Source: Cryptomeria japonica
Lineage: Eukaryota > Streptophyta > Pinopsida > Cupressales > Cupressaceae
NCBI RefSeq assembly: GCF_030272615.1
Contig: NC_081415.1
Coordinates: 367,520,667 to 367,584,666, forward strand
Reading direction: 5' to 3'
Length of the DNA stretch: 64,000 nt
Shown in pieces: positions 47,579-60,050 of the stretch. A program made the position numbers and the translations under genes. Numbering within the stretch: the first letter of the stretch is position 1; each line of letters begins with the position of its first letter. A model generated the notes under the pieces. That model had not been told where the DNA came from. It made no database searches and saw only the letters and a list, made by a program, of their open reading frames with translations.

Positions 47579-48757
47579 TGTTGGAAATATGCAGAAATTG
47601 ATTGTGTGTTGTTATTTATATCAACACTGCTCCGGTTGATTGCTGACCTGCTCCGATTGGACATGGTTTTGGTAGAGGTTATCTGAGATTCTTCTTTGGT
47701 ATGTTGAGATTGTTGGATGTGGTTTTGGAAGGATACTCATGATGATTCTATGTATGTCATATTTAGTTGGTTCACAATTTGGTCCTCTAGAAGCTATTGA
47801 TTATGTTCTAGTTTGTCGGTTGATGTTCTTGGTCATGATTGGTGATGAAATGGCTAAGTGGTTTTGATGTGGCTTCTAGAAATGGTAATTAACATGCTAA
47901 AGGTGTTCTTGATCATGTCCCAATTGTTTGGTGGCTTCGCATTGGTTAGTGTGAAGATTTGATGATCCTATTTGGGTCCGGGTGGATATTCTGTGTTATT
48001 GACATTGAGGGTTTTTCTCGATTGGTGTAACGCATTGCGATTGATCTTGGCAGGATTTCTGGTGGATGTAATTGTTTGGGAATTTGAATTAGGTCCATGC
48101 TATGTAATGCACATAATAATATTTGTATCATGTAATATAATTTTTGTAATTATGAGTTGAGGGTTGAGGGTTTAGCCGACCTTGTTATCAAGGTTGATGA
48201 TTTGTATTTAAAGGTGATATGCTCATGTGATTTTGATATCGGTATTTTGTCTGCATTATCAAATAGAGGTAAAAGTGTGAATAAGGATATATCATTCAAC
48301 AAAATGTTGTGGAGAGTTAGGCGTTGCAGGGCAGACATTTGTGCTTAACCGTGACTGTAACCAAGCAATAGGAGATGTCATTTCCATAGTTCATTTCCTT
48401 TGGATTGTAGTCTGATGATTATGTAAGTTAGTGAGACTTCCCTTTTGTGTTGAGGAGTGTCCTCTAGGTGGTTGGCCTGATTGCAAGTGCAATCCCCATT
48501 ATAATATTTTCACATACTGCTGCAGAAGTATTATCTGATTGTGGGTAGGGTTTCCCACCGTGGTTTTTCCCTTCATCAGTTTTTCCATGTAAAAAATATT
48601 GGTGTTGTGTTTTAATTACTCTCATGATTTATCTTTCACTATTCTATTTTCATTTTGCTTTGGTAGAAGGTTTATAATTTGTAATAATTGTTTAACTTGT
48701 GGAAAACTAATTCACCGCCCCCCTCCCTCTCAATTTTCCTTCGGTTCATTCTAACAA
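47579..48757 (+). repeat. 3' LTR of the copia element
   Basis: It starts TGTTGGAAATATGCAG and ends TTCATTCTAACAA, and is followed by the gtgct duplication (48758-48762). It is diverged visibly from the 5' LTR by substitutions and short indels, suggesting considerable age. Confidence 0.9.
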
Positions 48758-48762
48758 GTGCT

Positions 48763-50796
48763 ACTTGACATTATTATGGACTTTTGTGAGCAATTGCTTT
48801 CCACTTTTGATAATCTATCTCCTCTAATATTAAAGGAGTTAGCAATCCCCCATCATGTTTAGGAAATTTGGAAGGATCTTGAATAGAAATGCCCAACCTA
48901 GTTGGACTATTTATTTTATAAAAAGAGGCTCCCTTGACATCATTAATAGGTTGATAAATTATGTTTTTACACAAATGTGGTGGAAAAATGAGGGGTTGAT
49001 ATTAAGGGCTAAGGAGTTGGAATCATGATTTCCTAGTGGAATTGATTTAGATGGTCTATAATGAATGTTATAATAAATATAGGGCATAAATTCATGTTGA
49101 CAATTACTCTTCACTTGAGGTGAATTCATGTAAACACAATTGGCTTATGTTTTAGAATTGCTAGTTATAATTGAACAAAAATCAACAATGGGTATTAAGA
49201 AAACTAAGCTGAGAAATACGGGGAAAAAGCTATTAGAATTTGTGAGAAGTTACAATTGCTTCTTTCTATGGTTTCTTTTTCTTGTCTATTTTCTATTTTT
49301 TTGAAGATTCCTATAAAACTTATTTACCATTAAATCTAGATATTTTACTAATTTCTTAAGGATGAAAAATCCAAAGTTTAGAATATTGACTTCATAAATT
49401 TAATTTAAAACACAATTAAATTCTTATAATTCTAAGATTGCATAAATAAATACACAAAAGAGACCACATTATCTAACTATAATTAATCATAACCAAACAA
49501 TAACATATTCAATATTGTTTTATTTTATGAATTTAATAAATAATCCTCATTGCACATGTATAAAATTGCATTAACAAAATACATCACTTATTAATTTTCT
49601 GAAACCTCCTGAATACAAGTGAGAAAAATCAACCCAACTTACTTCCCTTTTATTGTTCTATCTCTATATCTCCATATAGTTTCATATAAAAACTAAAAAT
49701 TACCAAAGAAAATGCAACCAAAATAATTGCGAAAAACTTATTGTCACCAAACTAATTTTTTTTTGCAAAAACCCAAAAGGTAGCACATTAAATGGAAATA
49801 TATGTGAACTATCAAGATAGAAAGAGCTCCTTATCCTTCCCTTCCCACCCTTAGTGGTGAATTATAGATTCATGGTAAAATATCATCGTTTCCAAATTAT
49901 GTATGATTTAGCATTATTTATAAGACCCACAATGCATTATTTATGTTTTAAATGGGCCTTAATATTGAAAATAAAAACCATTTATTCTTAACAATAATTG
50001 CAAATATTAAATCTCTAAATAGTTTGAATGCCAAGGCTTACTAAAGTCACAATCTACAATAGTCGTATGGACCTTTGACCATTTGAGATCAACATTATTG
50101 TTAAAATCTTGTAAATGGGTTTATTTATCATAGTTGAAAATATGCTCATTAGTGGAGACCTAGAATAAGGTAGAAAATACTAAATGACATTTATGGTATT
50201 AAGAATATACATTCTACATATGGATTCTTGAAATGTGACACATATTTCTAACAAAGTATATCTATAACATTGATCAATATCATTAGTGACCAAAACAATC
50301 ATGGTGATTATTAATATGAAAATATTCAATTATTCAAAGTAATAATAAATCAATATAATATTACTAACAATGAAAACTACCAACACACTTAAAACCAATT
50401 AGAACACCTCAAGAATCCATACCCACATATCATGCATCAACTCATGGAAATATTTATATATCAATATCTCCTCTTATGAATTATCTTTGTATACCTTATG
50501 ATATTTGACAAATCCATTATATGCTTTAAAAATTTAAAATGACATTAATATTGTCCACTTATTTGATAAAATCAATTAAATGTACAACAAAATACTATCT
50601 GTAAGATCCAATACTAGTCCATAAGAGTCATTCATTCATCATTATATCAAAATACCTAAAATATAATAATCATATAAAATAGATTTTTATCACAACTCAA
50701 CCATTAGATTTTAATGTAGCTATCAAAGTGATACAATATTTACAATAGGTTTAAATAACATTTCAAAATTGGAAAAAAAAAAGAGGGATGCCACAC
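48763..50796 (-). other. AT-rich stretch, possibly the LTR of the old chromovirus
   Basis: No ORF or motif was found. A minus-strand PPT-like run lies at its right edge (50798-50810), so at least its right part is probably the 3' LTR of the decayed chromovirus. The left end of that LTR was not found. Confidence 0.4.
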
Positions 50797-50797
50797 C

Positions 50798-50810
50798 TTC
50801 CCTCTTTGAA
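50798..50810 (-). promoter_or_regulatory. Probable polypurine tract of the chromovirus
   Basis: CAAAGAGGGAAGG on the minus strand is directly followed by TGTGGCATCCC, which looks like an LTR start. Confidence 0.55.
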
Positions 50811-51330
50811 AAGGATTCATTCCAATTCCATCAAATAAGGCAGGGTAGTGAAAAAAAAAGATAAAATCATTTTACCAAGTGGCACTCCTTATACTTACTT
50901 GATCCCACTAGACTAGTGCCTATCTAAGATATTTATTATGCAACTTAATGTTGTTCTACCCTAGTATTTTTGCTAGCTTTGAGTGAAGTATACCTTCATC
51001 TTTCATCTAAAGATTACTCTAGTCCAAAACATGAAAAGGAGCAACCTTAATCTTTTCCAAAATTTTGAAAGGTCCATTGAATTGAGAATATTTCTTAGAT
51101 GATTTACCAAATTTAATAGAAATATTTTAAGGGTGAACCGTTAACCATACTTTTTTCTCCTATGAAGAAACCTTCAAGAGATCTTTTGGTCTACCTATAA
51201 CTCTTTTAATGATTGCCTAATTACAACAATATAAGTACTATATTCTTGAAGTACATCAAATCTATTCATGAATCTATTATTAAAAACTTACCAACCAAGG
51301 CCTCAAATGGTATCATTTTCAAGGAAGAAT
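50811..51330 (-). pseudogene. Chromovirus integrase C-terminus and chromodomain-like end
   Basis: Minus-strand translation with many stops and frame changes reads MIPFEALVG (about 51320-51294), then KYSQFNGPFKILEKIKVAPF (about 51099-51040), like the gypsy consensus of SP-x-IGPFKILE-x(5)-Y. It ends ISSATW, a stop, NDFIF and ILFKEGRCG, like the W-x(n)-ATWE end of an integrase chromodomain. It continues the INT core at 52843 onward, from which it is separated by a solo LTR. Confidence 0.6.
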
Positions 51331-51408
51331 AGTAAGTTTTATAATATTAAAACTCAATCAGCAAAAAAATTCCCATTTACTTTGCATGTCCATGACATAG
51401 AATATGAA

Positions 51409-51413
51409 CATGT
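51409..51413. repeat. Target site duplication catgt, left (partner 52838-52842)
   Basis: The exact 5-bp match flanks the solo LTR on both sides. Confidence 0.85.
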
Positions 51414-52837
51414 TGTTAGAAATACTTGTCTTAGTTGTCATTGATGTCAAACTTGGTGATTCAGATTGGTTCGTATGTGGTGCAAAACAATGGAAGATAG
51501 GTATGTATGATGTCATGTAGAACAATGGAAGATAGGTATGTATGATGTGATGCAAAACAACAGAAGATAGGTATGTATGTTGCAAATGATAGATTTTAGT
51601 TGTTCTCGATATGTTGCTGACATGTTTATTGCTTCAGAAATGTGTATTGTTAGTATGAGGACACATTTATTTTGATATGAGAATTTTTGGTGTTGATTGT
51701 GCCAATTGGTTTCATGCTCTACGTTCATGCAATTTGACATAATTCAATTAACTTATTTTAGAAGTGTAGTCCTCCACACTTGTATCTTGATGCAGATATG
51801 GTAGTAAATTTTTTTATATGATTGTTGTCATGAGTTAAGATGTTTGTATCCATGGTTCTAATTCTTTGAAATTTATGCTCTGGATGTTTGATCCTAAAGT
51901 GTGTTGGGTTATGCAGTGTTTATCATTTCTTCATGCTTCGGTTTCCTTAGGTTTCTTGATTTCTAATGATAAGTTGTTGATGATTACTTGTTCAAGTCTT
52001 TAACCTCATAATGCTGAGTTGGATCATGATCATTTTTCTCTAGTAGCATGTTATTGTGGTATCTCAAGGACATTCTCTTTTTGGGTCAGGCTGAGTTTGA
52101 AAAATTATGTTGTTGTTTAGCTCCGATGTTTGTAGCATGTGATTTTACCATTGAAATATCATTTTGGAAAATGTTGTTGAGGTCAACTTAATAAATAATA
52201 TTATTGTTACACCCACATATATGTATGATCACATTATGCTTGAGGTATGGTATGGAAGAAAGATATATGAGACAATATGAGATGAATTAATAATGATGGC
52301 AAGTGATAAAGCAAAGAAATTGATGTTGATTGAGTAAAAGGGAAAGGCAAATCTAGTGCAATAGTGTTTTGGAGTAGGCAGATAGTGGAATTTTTTACAG
52401 AGTTTCTTAACTAGATCTACTACAAATCATTGGTGTTTTTTTTTAGCTTAATTGGAACTGATCCCATGCATATGTAGATGCAAATTTCTCAATGAATTTA
52501 TTTTCTTTCTACTAGTGAGCCTTTTCGATAGTTAGACTTTTTGGTAGTGAGCCATTGTAATATGGGCAATGAGTCCTCTGGGTAGTGAGCCCTTCGACAA
52601 TGAGCCTCTTTTTGTAATCCCATATAACTAGTTAAATTATCCTAAGAGTTAACCCTCTCTATGGTTTTTTACATTTGGGTTTTTCATTTATAAAAATCTA
52701 GTGTCTCTCTTATGATTGTGTATCTTTTGCATATTTCAATTCATGTTAAGATAAGTTTAAAATTATAAAAGTAGTTCCTTTTTTTTATTGGAGAATACTG
52801 ATTCACCCCCGCTTTCAATATTTCAGTCTATTCAACA
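51414..52837 (+). repeat. Solo Ty1/copia-type LTR (1424 bp)
   Basis: It starts TGTTAGAAATACTTG and ends TTCAGTCTATTCAACA, with GATTCACCCCCGC near the end as in the copia LTR of this window. No internal region is present and the target duplication is perfect, so it arose by LTR-LTR recombination after insertion into the dead chromovirus. Confidence 0.88.
51484..51588. repeat. Three tandem 35-bp units inside the solo LTR
   Basis: Units start at 51484, 51519 and 51554, each with ACAATGGAAGATAGGTATGT or a one- to two-base variant. Confidence 0.88.
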
Positions 52838-52842
52838 CATGT

Positions 52843-53660
52843 ATTCTACAATTTCATTGTATTTTTATAAATCCATTAATTTCTTAGATCATAGGATGGG
52901 ATAAAATTCAACTTTGTCCCAAGAGCCAAAATAAAAATAAGTGAAAAGTTTATCTCTATCTAAAATTAAGAAAATTCATGAACCCCATGATATCTCACTT
53001 CTTTCTTTATAAACTATGTTGCTAATATTGGAGCATCAACCTTCAAGTTTCAAAGATTAAAATGAGATACCTTTTCTAATTTATTAACCACAAAAAGAAT
53101 GGTATCACGCATATTATTTCATAGGAAAAAATGATATCAAATCCATCAAGATTACCAATGTCATAGGATAATGCTACCCACAAAGGCCACAATGTTTAGA
53201 TTTTACTCTAACATTCTAAACATCAAGAAATAAAATTGCTACGTTTTTCTTCATTTGAAGCTAGAAATATAGGATCTTAAGATTTTGAAACATCTTTGTG
53301 ATTTCAAGATGAGCATAGTTAGGTGTTAAGTATAGCTAAATTAGAATCAATTTTCTCAAACCTATGATGGGTTCCATAAATATTATATTAAAATATGGTT
53401 AAATCATCATGTAATAGTCAAAACAATTTATCTCTTAATAATAGGATGTTATGTAATATCATGTTTGATATTAGAATAGTTCTTCCAAAATTATCTCATT
53501 GAAGAACATAATGCATGAGATCCATGTCAAATAGGAGCATCTACTTAAAGCATTTGTTAAACTATTTTCTTTCTATTTGACATATATGATGGTTGTTTCA
53601 TAATTCATGAATAATTCTAACCACTTGCATTAACAAGAATTCAATTATCTTGGATAAATA
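52843..53660 (-). pseudogene. Chromovirus integrase core, heavily decayed
   Basis: Minus-strand fragments around 53060-52850 resemble the core of a gypsy integrase: DAPILAT, FIKKEVRYHGVHEF (like the F-x-E-VVRLHG-P block), and LGTKLNFIPSYDL (like LGT-x-L-x-FS-x-YHP). Frames change every 40-100 bases. No catalytic triad can be assigned. Confidence 0.5.
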
Positions 53661-53935
53661 TTTGTTCAAGTTTGTAATGATAATTTTTTTAGCTTGAAGG
53701 GTTTTCTAACAAAGAAACAACACCAAAATTATAAAGCATTCACATTAACAACCAATTCTAAATTTGGTGTCACATCAGTTTTCTAGTTATCTTTCAAATT
53801 TAAGGATTACTAAGCTATTAATTTTCCTTCCTAAGTAAACACACTACCAATGCCATCGAGAGCATTTTTCTAAAGTTCAAAATTATCATTTGGATCAAGT
53901 ATGACCAATATTGGATCTAGGGTAACTCCTCGAGT
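53661..53935 (-). pseudogene. Chromovirus RNase H, decayed
   Basis: The minus strand reads NDNFEL, stop, KNALDGIGSVFT, stop, EGKLIA, then LNLKDN and PNLELVVNVNAL. This follows the gypsy RNase H order FE-x-DAS-GIG-x-VL-QEG-PIA, EKL and the E-LA-V-AL helix. It lies between RT and INT as expected. Confidence 0.55.
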
Positions 53936-54229
53936 CTCACAAAATATTTCACACTATGGTGGCCAAATAAATTTCTTTCTCTTCCTCTACAAGAAAAAAT
54001 CTAGATTAGCTACCTAAGAAAAATTCTCTACAAAACACTTTGTAGTACCCAACTAATCACATAAAGTTATATACTTCATGCATATTTTTGGGTATAGTCC
54101 TTTAACAAATTTTTCTAATCTCTTTTATATCCAAAATTAATCCCTTTATAGAAAAATATGTTCCCAAAAAGAATGAATTTCCTTCTAAAGAAATGAAAAC
54201 TTGGATAATTTTCCAAAAACATTATGCTT

Positions 54230-54670
54230 CCTTAAGTATTACAACACTAATTATAGGTGGTCATATTATTATTTATTTTAACAAAACATTAATATATCAT
54301 TTATGAATACAAGTTTCAAGTCATATGATGAATCGTGAATTTTTTTTCATAACGTTCACTAATGAAATAGATGTATTTTCCATTCCAAATGGAAAACTCA
54401 CAGCGTGTGTACCTTGTTTTAAAAACAATCCTATGGGTATTTATTCCCTTAGTTGTTAAACAATGATAGCCTAATTCAAATTATATCTTGGATTATACTA
54501 ATGCACCATTGATCTAATTAAAAATAACATCAATTCTTGGTAGTGGATATCTATTTTTTAATTTTTACTTTATTGAGCATCTAATAGCTGATATACAACT
54601 GGATGTTCCATCCTTCTTGGAAAACACTACAAACCATTACCACTATTATAAACTAGGCATAATAAATCAA
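54230..54670 (-). pseudogene. Chromovirus reverse transcriptase, decayed
   Basis: The minus strand reads VVFSKKDGTS (about 54640-54611), RYPLPRIDVIF and INGALV, stop, SKI, stop, FELGYH (54545-54455), FKTRYTRCEF, and FINDILMFC (54309-54283) in place of the catalytic YIDDILVYS box (first D changed to N). These are the RT motifs of a chromovirus-type gypsy element. It is the best-preserved part of the element. Confidence 0.68.
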
Positions 54671-56285
54671 ATAACTTAGAAATGTGTGAAATTGTACCTT
54701 TAATTCTTGAAGGTCTATAGTGTTTGAATATGATAAGTTACTTTAGAAGTAGGACCTAATCTAGGAACAATATTGATGAAAAGCTAAACTCTTGAATTAG
54801 TGGTAACTTAGATAGCTCTTATAAAAATACATCCTTGAATTCACACAACATATGATAGTCTTGAAAATTTACTTCTTTATCCTTAGATAGTTCATCAATT
54901 CAAACTTTGAAAAACTCACAACATCATCTAGCAATCTTCTTTAACTAAAGTGCCAAAATGAATTTTAGAGACTATTATTTCTTAATACCTTGTAGCTAGA
55001 TTCAATTTGTAATGCCCATAGGTGGACAAAACAAAAACAACATTAGTTTTGGAAACACTAATTAAAAATATTGACATCTATTTACATCATATCAAGGTGA
55101 TACCTATCATGCACACTTGAGAACATCACACATGTAATGCCACAAGAAGCACACCACCCAAAGGGTAGGGAGAATGTAGAATAATGATATGTATAGGGGT
55201 ACACACCTATGATGAAGGTTTTCCTTTTAGGGTTAGGAATTTTGTGAAACTAAACCATAAGGAATGACTAGGAGGTATGTTGAAGGAAACCCTCAACTCT
55301 ATATAATTACTTAAGTTCTGATTGAAAATACTCGATTCTAAGTATTTTGTGGACAAAAATTAAATACTATTTTGTAAGTCATATTCTTTAATATAGCTTA
55401 CTTAATTGACTCATTTTATAACAAGTAATTAAATAAATGAGATGAGTTGAAACCCTAATGGTGGCCTCTTACAAGGGAATTTACACCTCTTTTATAAGAT
55501 AAATATATTCATAAGTAATAATCATTATAGGTCCGTGACTCCTCCATGGTGTATAAAAAGATGAGAAAGAGATTGGTTAGATTATATTTATACTAATTTT
55601 GGATTTGCCTCACCCTAATGTGTAGTTAATTGGCCTAACACCTAACTCTAAAGGATGCAGACATCACTTCAGTTGGCAGCATGTTTATTCCTTCTACAAT
55701 AGGAAACAAGATGGTTGTCAAAGATTTATTTATTAGCTATAGGTGTGAGAGATTTAAGCTTGTTTTAAGTATGAACCTTATTAAGGGGGAGTGAGGATAT
55801 CAACCCAAGGGGAAAATAACCAACAAGAACTATGTAATTAACAAACACCATCCCTCCAAACAAATTCTCCACAAAACTCAAGCTCATATCAAATCTCATA
55901 ATAAACCAAAGTCGCATGGATACTCTTACCCATTTGATTTTTCTACCAAGGATCTCTAACCCAATCAAATCCAAACAAGGAGTTCTCTCATCAAATTGGG
56001 AGAATGGAACCTTAAAGTCCTTCCCCCCCAAAATACTCACATCAATATACAATAATGACAATCACAAGGAACTGTCATAAGAATCGCACCAAACACAAAT
56101 TTAAATTGAAGTCAAGTTAGAAACTTTGGAAAATCCCCTACACTTGGAGAAGATAGATTCTATGCCACATATATCTCCTCTAACTTTTTTATCCTCTAAC
56201 AACTATTCTTCTCTCCAAATCCCTCTCAAACACTTAGCTCCCTCTAACTAGAATTCAGCCAAAGGAAAAAAAAAGTCCTTGAAAA
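54671..56285. other. AT-rich stretch without a recognised gene
   Basis: It may hold the vanished gag and protease of the minus-strand chromovirus. Short frames, such as the 98-codon one at 55765-56061, show no known motif. An AAGGGGGAGTGAGG purine run at about 55780 resembles a PPT but has no partner. Confidence 0.4.
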
Positions 56286-56287
56286 TA

Positions 56288-56551
56288 ATGCTCACCTCCA
56301 CATAAAAGGGAAACATAAAGGTTACGATCTAACCTCTCCATTTCCAAGTGTGAATTTAACTGATCCACATAACCTCTCTGCCTTACTTCTCAAAAAAACT
56401 TGATCAATTGAAATTTCATAATGCTCACCTCCACATGAAAGGGAAAGCACAAAGATAAGTTCTAATATCTCCATTTCCAAGTGTAAAATGAAATTGATTG
56501 ACATAACCTCTCCCTTACTTATCAACAAACCTTGATCAATTAAACTTTCAT
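56288..56551. repeat. Tandem duplication of about 130 bp
   Basis: Copy 1 is 56288-56420 and copy 2 is 56421-56551. Shared words are ATGCTCACCTCCACAT, CTCCATTTCCAAGTGT and TTGATCAATT. The copies are diverged by substitutions and short gaps. Confidence 0.85.
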
Positions 56552-56754
56552 TTTCACTTTAATAAGGATTAAAATTAAAGGGTTCAAATTTCTTGTTTAT
56601 CTAATGCTATGCAATGAAAAGAACTTTAATATCCATCCCTATGAGCTAAGGCCTTAAAGAAGATAAAATAAAATAAAATTGACATTTATAACTCACCGAA
56701 AATTTATTATATATATATAGAACTTAAAATTATTATGTTGAATCATACATCTTT

Positions 56755-56865
56755 ATATGTGTATGTGTATGTGTATGTGTATGTGCATGTGCATGTGCAT
56801 GTGCATGTGCATGTGCATGTGCATGTGTATGTGTATGTGTATGTGCATGTGCATGTGTATGTGCA

Positions 56866-56914
<49 letters not shown>

Positions 56915-56922
56915 GTATATGT
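56755..56922. repeat. Hexanucleotide microsatellite (TATGTG/CATGTG)n
   Basis: About 28 units alternate in blocks of GTATGT and GCATGT type. Because the unit length is a multiple of three, all frames stay open and give artificial ORFs of alternating residues on both strands. Confidence 0.95.
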
Positions 56923-58007
56923 CAACTATGAAAATGGGTTAGAACACACATGATATCATAAACCAACCACAAAAGCTAAATTTCAGGAAAATACATCCTA
57001 ATGTCATCAATGAAATTATAAAAATAAAATGCATAAATCCAGAAAAACGAATACAAACCAATGCTATGCATCTCCTTCATTCCATTCTATAGCTTTTCTT
57101 TCTCCTCTAATATTATGTTTCTCTCAAGTAGACAAGTGCACAAATGCGATGAAGCAAAGGGAATTTGGTAGCATAATCGTGAGGATAATTGAAAGATAAT
57201 GGTTGTGAGAATGGGAAATAAGAGTATAATTTATAGATAAATTGGGATTCATTGGATGGCTAAGATTGATTTGGCACTAAATGTGATCAACAAACAAGAT
57301 TAAATGAGAGGGATTGTTAAGTGATGATAAATAGGAAATTGCGTTTCCAAGTGAAGGAAGAAATATAAATGAGATAGAGTTAAGTGAAAATAAATATTTA
57401 TTTTCAACAAAATATGCCATTTGAAAGTGGAAGAAAGGAGTGGTGAGGAATAAGCTAAGTGGAGAAAGAGAGGAGTTACAATATAAAGAGAGAAGAGTTA
57501 ATTGGGGAGATAAATTAGCAAGTGGGAGTGGGAAGTGGAGAGGAAAGTGAAAGGTGGAAGATTTAGAAGTGGTGACAAATTAGCATGAAAAGTAGATAAG
57601 TGGAGTGAATTAATAAATATTATTTATTAACTCCAAATGATAGTTAATTAGGCAATAAAATAAAATAAAATAATTTAATTGTGAGAAAGATAAAAAGGAA
57701 AACATTAGGATAGGGGGTGAAATAATTAAATAATTACTTTCCCTAGGACAGATTAATGCCAAGAGGACAAAATGATTAAATAATTGATAAAATCATTTAA
57801 TTAGACAAATGAAAAAAGTGATTGAGGAAAACATGATTGAAAATGATCAAATTGGAAAACATAATTAATAATAATTATATAATCAACATTAATTAATTAA
57901 GAAGAGAAAGACACAATGTTGATGAATAATAATGACCAAACGATTGATAAAAAGACATCCTAATAAAAAACATAGCCATAGGTAATAACCAATTTTTAAT
58001 GTCTACA
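56923..58007 (-). repeat. Minus-strand LTR of the outer-element family
   Basis: On the minus strand it starts TGTAGACATTAAAAA at 58007 immediately after a PPT, as the outer 3' LTR does at 24273. A TATA-like CTATAAATT lies at about 57236-57228. The far end is not defined; the LTR may extend left of the microsatellite. Confidence 0.7.
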
Positions 58008-58021
58008 TTTTGCCCCTCTTT
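58008..58021 (-). promoter_or_regulatory. Polypurine tract of the minus-strand Tat-like remnant
   Basis: AAAGAGGGGCAAAA is almost identical to the tract at 24257-24272. Internal sequence should lie to the right but is not recognisable. Confidence 0.75.
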
Positions 58022-58790
58022 GAGACAATGCTATTTAGAGTGTTGTTTCAAAGAAAAATCAAGAATATTCGCATTAAAATTTACCCTAGCCATAATGGGT
58101 TACAAGGGTGCCCCCTTGAAAAGTTGAGCAAAAAATTGGAACAAAAGGCCAATTTATCGAAAATAATGTTGGGATTCCAAAAACATGAAGGAAAGTGAAA
58201 TCGAAGGTGAAAAGAGAAAGATACGAATTCTAAATTTATAGTTTGTGTACCAGAGCACAAAGACTAAGAGGACCACAAGGACTAATTGAAGAAGTGTTAG
58301 TAAGAGGCATAAATTAGACAAAGAACAATTAGTAATGATGAAACCTTTCTTTCATAAGTACACTTTATCTTTAGAGAGATTGATTTAATATAACAAATGA
58401 ATGTGTTGCACCATTACATATAAAGCTAGAGCGATAATGCGATCCCTTTGCATAAAATAGATACATTGCAGTTAAGGAATGCTTCAATCCATCCTGAAAC
58501 TTGTATGTTAAAGGTTGAGGTATATGCGATAGTCGTAAAGTGAACGTGCCAACACAAACACCCAAGATATACTTTCCCCAAAATTTCATGAAAGCATCCC
58601 ACAAATAAAAGACAAAACAAAAGATCATGAACCATCCTAGCCACTCTCATCACTTGTGGCTATCCTTGAGTATCATAGGAACATGACCAAAGATAAATAA
58701 ATGAAAGATAATACTCAATAAACCAAGCAAGTCAACAACCATTCTGATCTTGTTGTCAAAGTTGATAGTTTGTGTTTGATAGGATGATCA
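58022..58790. other. Unrecognised remnant internal sequence
   Basis: By position this is the 3' end of the internal region of the minus-strand element whose LTR ends at 58007. No coding motif was found before the next element's LTR. Confidence 0.4.
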
Positions 58791-60048
58791 TGATGTCTGG
58801 ATTAAGGAATGAAGTACCTCTTTTAAGATAGATACAATTAGATACAATCTGGTTTCTAACATACTACACTTTGTTTAAGATAGATGATGTTACTACTTAT
58901 CAAGTTGCCATTAGTTTTTATATTCAAAGTCATACTATATATTCTAGTCAGTTAGCACTACCGAATCATGCAGTTGCTATAAACAGAGAAGTCGGTATGC
59001 ACATTCTAGTCGGTTAAAGAAGAAAGTAGTCACAGAACACAGTGTACACCGAAGCCATCTACCGAGTATCTTTTTATGGCTACTGAGCAGTAAAGTTAAC
59101 ACACCGAGTTGATATTCACCGAGTGAAACGTGTTACCAGATACATTAAACCTAGACATGCATATGAAAACGTGTTACAAGAATCGAGGCACATCTAACTG
59201 TTATACATTGGAAATTGCACTAGAAGATTGTGTATGATTACAAGGTCAATCTAACCAATGAAATATTTTGTTTAGTTATTCATTCGAGGAATCTTGTTTG
59301 TAAGATCGAAGCAATGAATTGGATCACTGTTTTAAGAGATATATTTATACAACATGGATTAAAGAACAAGGTGTGTGCATATATGTATGAAGGAAGACTG
59401 TTATAGAGACATAGAGGTCACCGAGAAGGTTTTCAGAGAACAGTCGAAGAACAGAGTAAACAGAAGGGTTTACCGAGTTACTATATGGGTTACTGAGGTA
59501 TGCTATAAGCAAGGTAATCTTATTCTGAGCACATAGAATCTGCTATAACATTTCAGATGTAAAGTTGCAGATATTTGTAATGATTTTATTGTAATATTGT
59601 GAAGTTGAAAGAGAAACCTTTAACAGGGTAAAAGACTCTAACCAAGTCTATAAATTGTAAAGCCTCTAACCAGGTGTAGCATTCAGAATAATATTGTGAA
59701 ATCCTTTAGCAAGGTAGATCTAACAGATCTTGTTACTCCTAATAGGGTAAGCTATTAGAAATAGCTAAATGTAGTTCTAACCGAGCAATCTTTATTATTG
59801 CAATAGTGAAGTTGTGGGTGCCATCCCCACCGCAGTTTTTCTCTCTAACCAAGAGTTTCTGCGTAACCAAAATATATGTGTTATGGAGTGAATCATGTAT
59901 GATTGTTATATGTTTGTTTTAACTTTATTTTATGTTACTGTACTATTCAGTTTATGCATAACAATAAGGTTATTATTAAAGAAATTTTTTGGAGTATTGA
60001 TTCACCCCTACCCTCTCAGGACATTAGTTTTCCATATTGGGCCTAACA
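58790..60048 (+). repeat. 5' LTR of the last element (left end uncertain)
   Basis: The end is set by CCTAACA at 60042-60048 followed by the PBS. It carries GATTCACCCCTACC near its end, like the copia LTRs. Its start could not be fixed; a length near 1.2 kb is typical. It is rich in the word ACCGAG. Confidence 0.6.
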
Positions 60049-60050
60049 AT

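Larger units (their letters stand above)
41800..48757 (+). mobile_element. Ty1/copia element, complete but degenerate
   Basis: LTRs at 41800-43000 and 47579-48757, an initiator-Met PBS, then gag, PR, INT, RT and RNase H in the copia order, a PPT, and a gtgct target duplication on both sides. All genes have stops. Confidence 0.92.

Noticed and set aside
56735-56953. ORFs of alternating residues on both strands over the microsatellite
   Set aside because: They come from the hexamer repeat, whose length is a multiple of three; there is no coding content.
58371-58653. Two overlapping minus-strand ORFs with Cys-rich, hydrophobic translations
   Set aside because: No recognisable domain; position suggests decayed internal sequence of the minus-strand remnant.
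58846-58871. TCTAACA near 58856 as the end of an inverted copia LTR
   Set aside because: The minus-strand TGTTAGAAACC start has no matching end, partner or target duplication that I could find.
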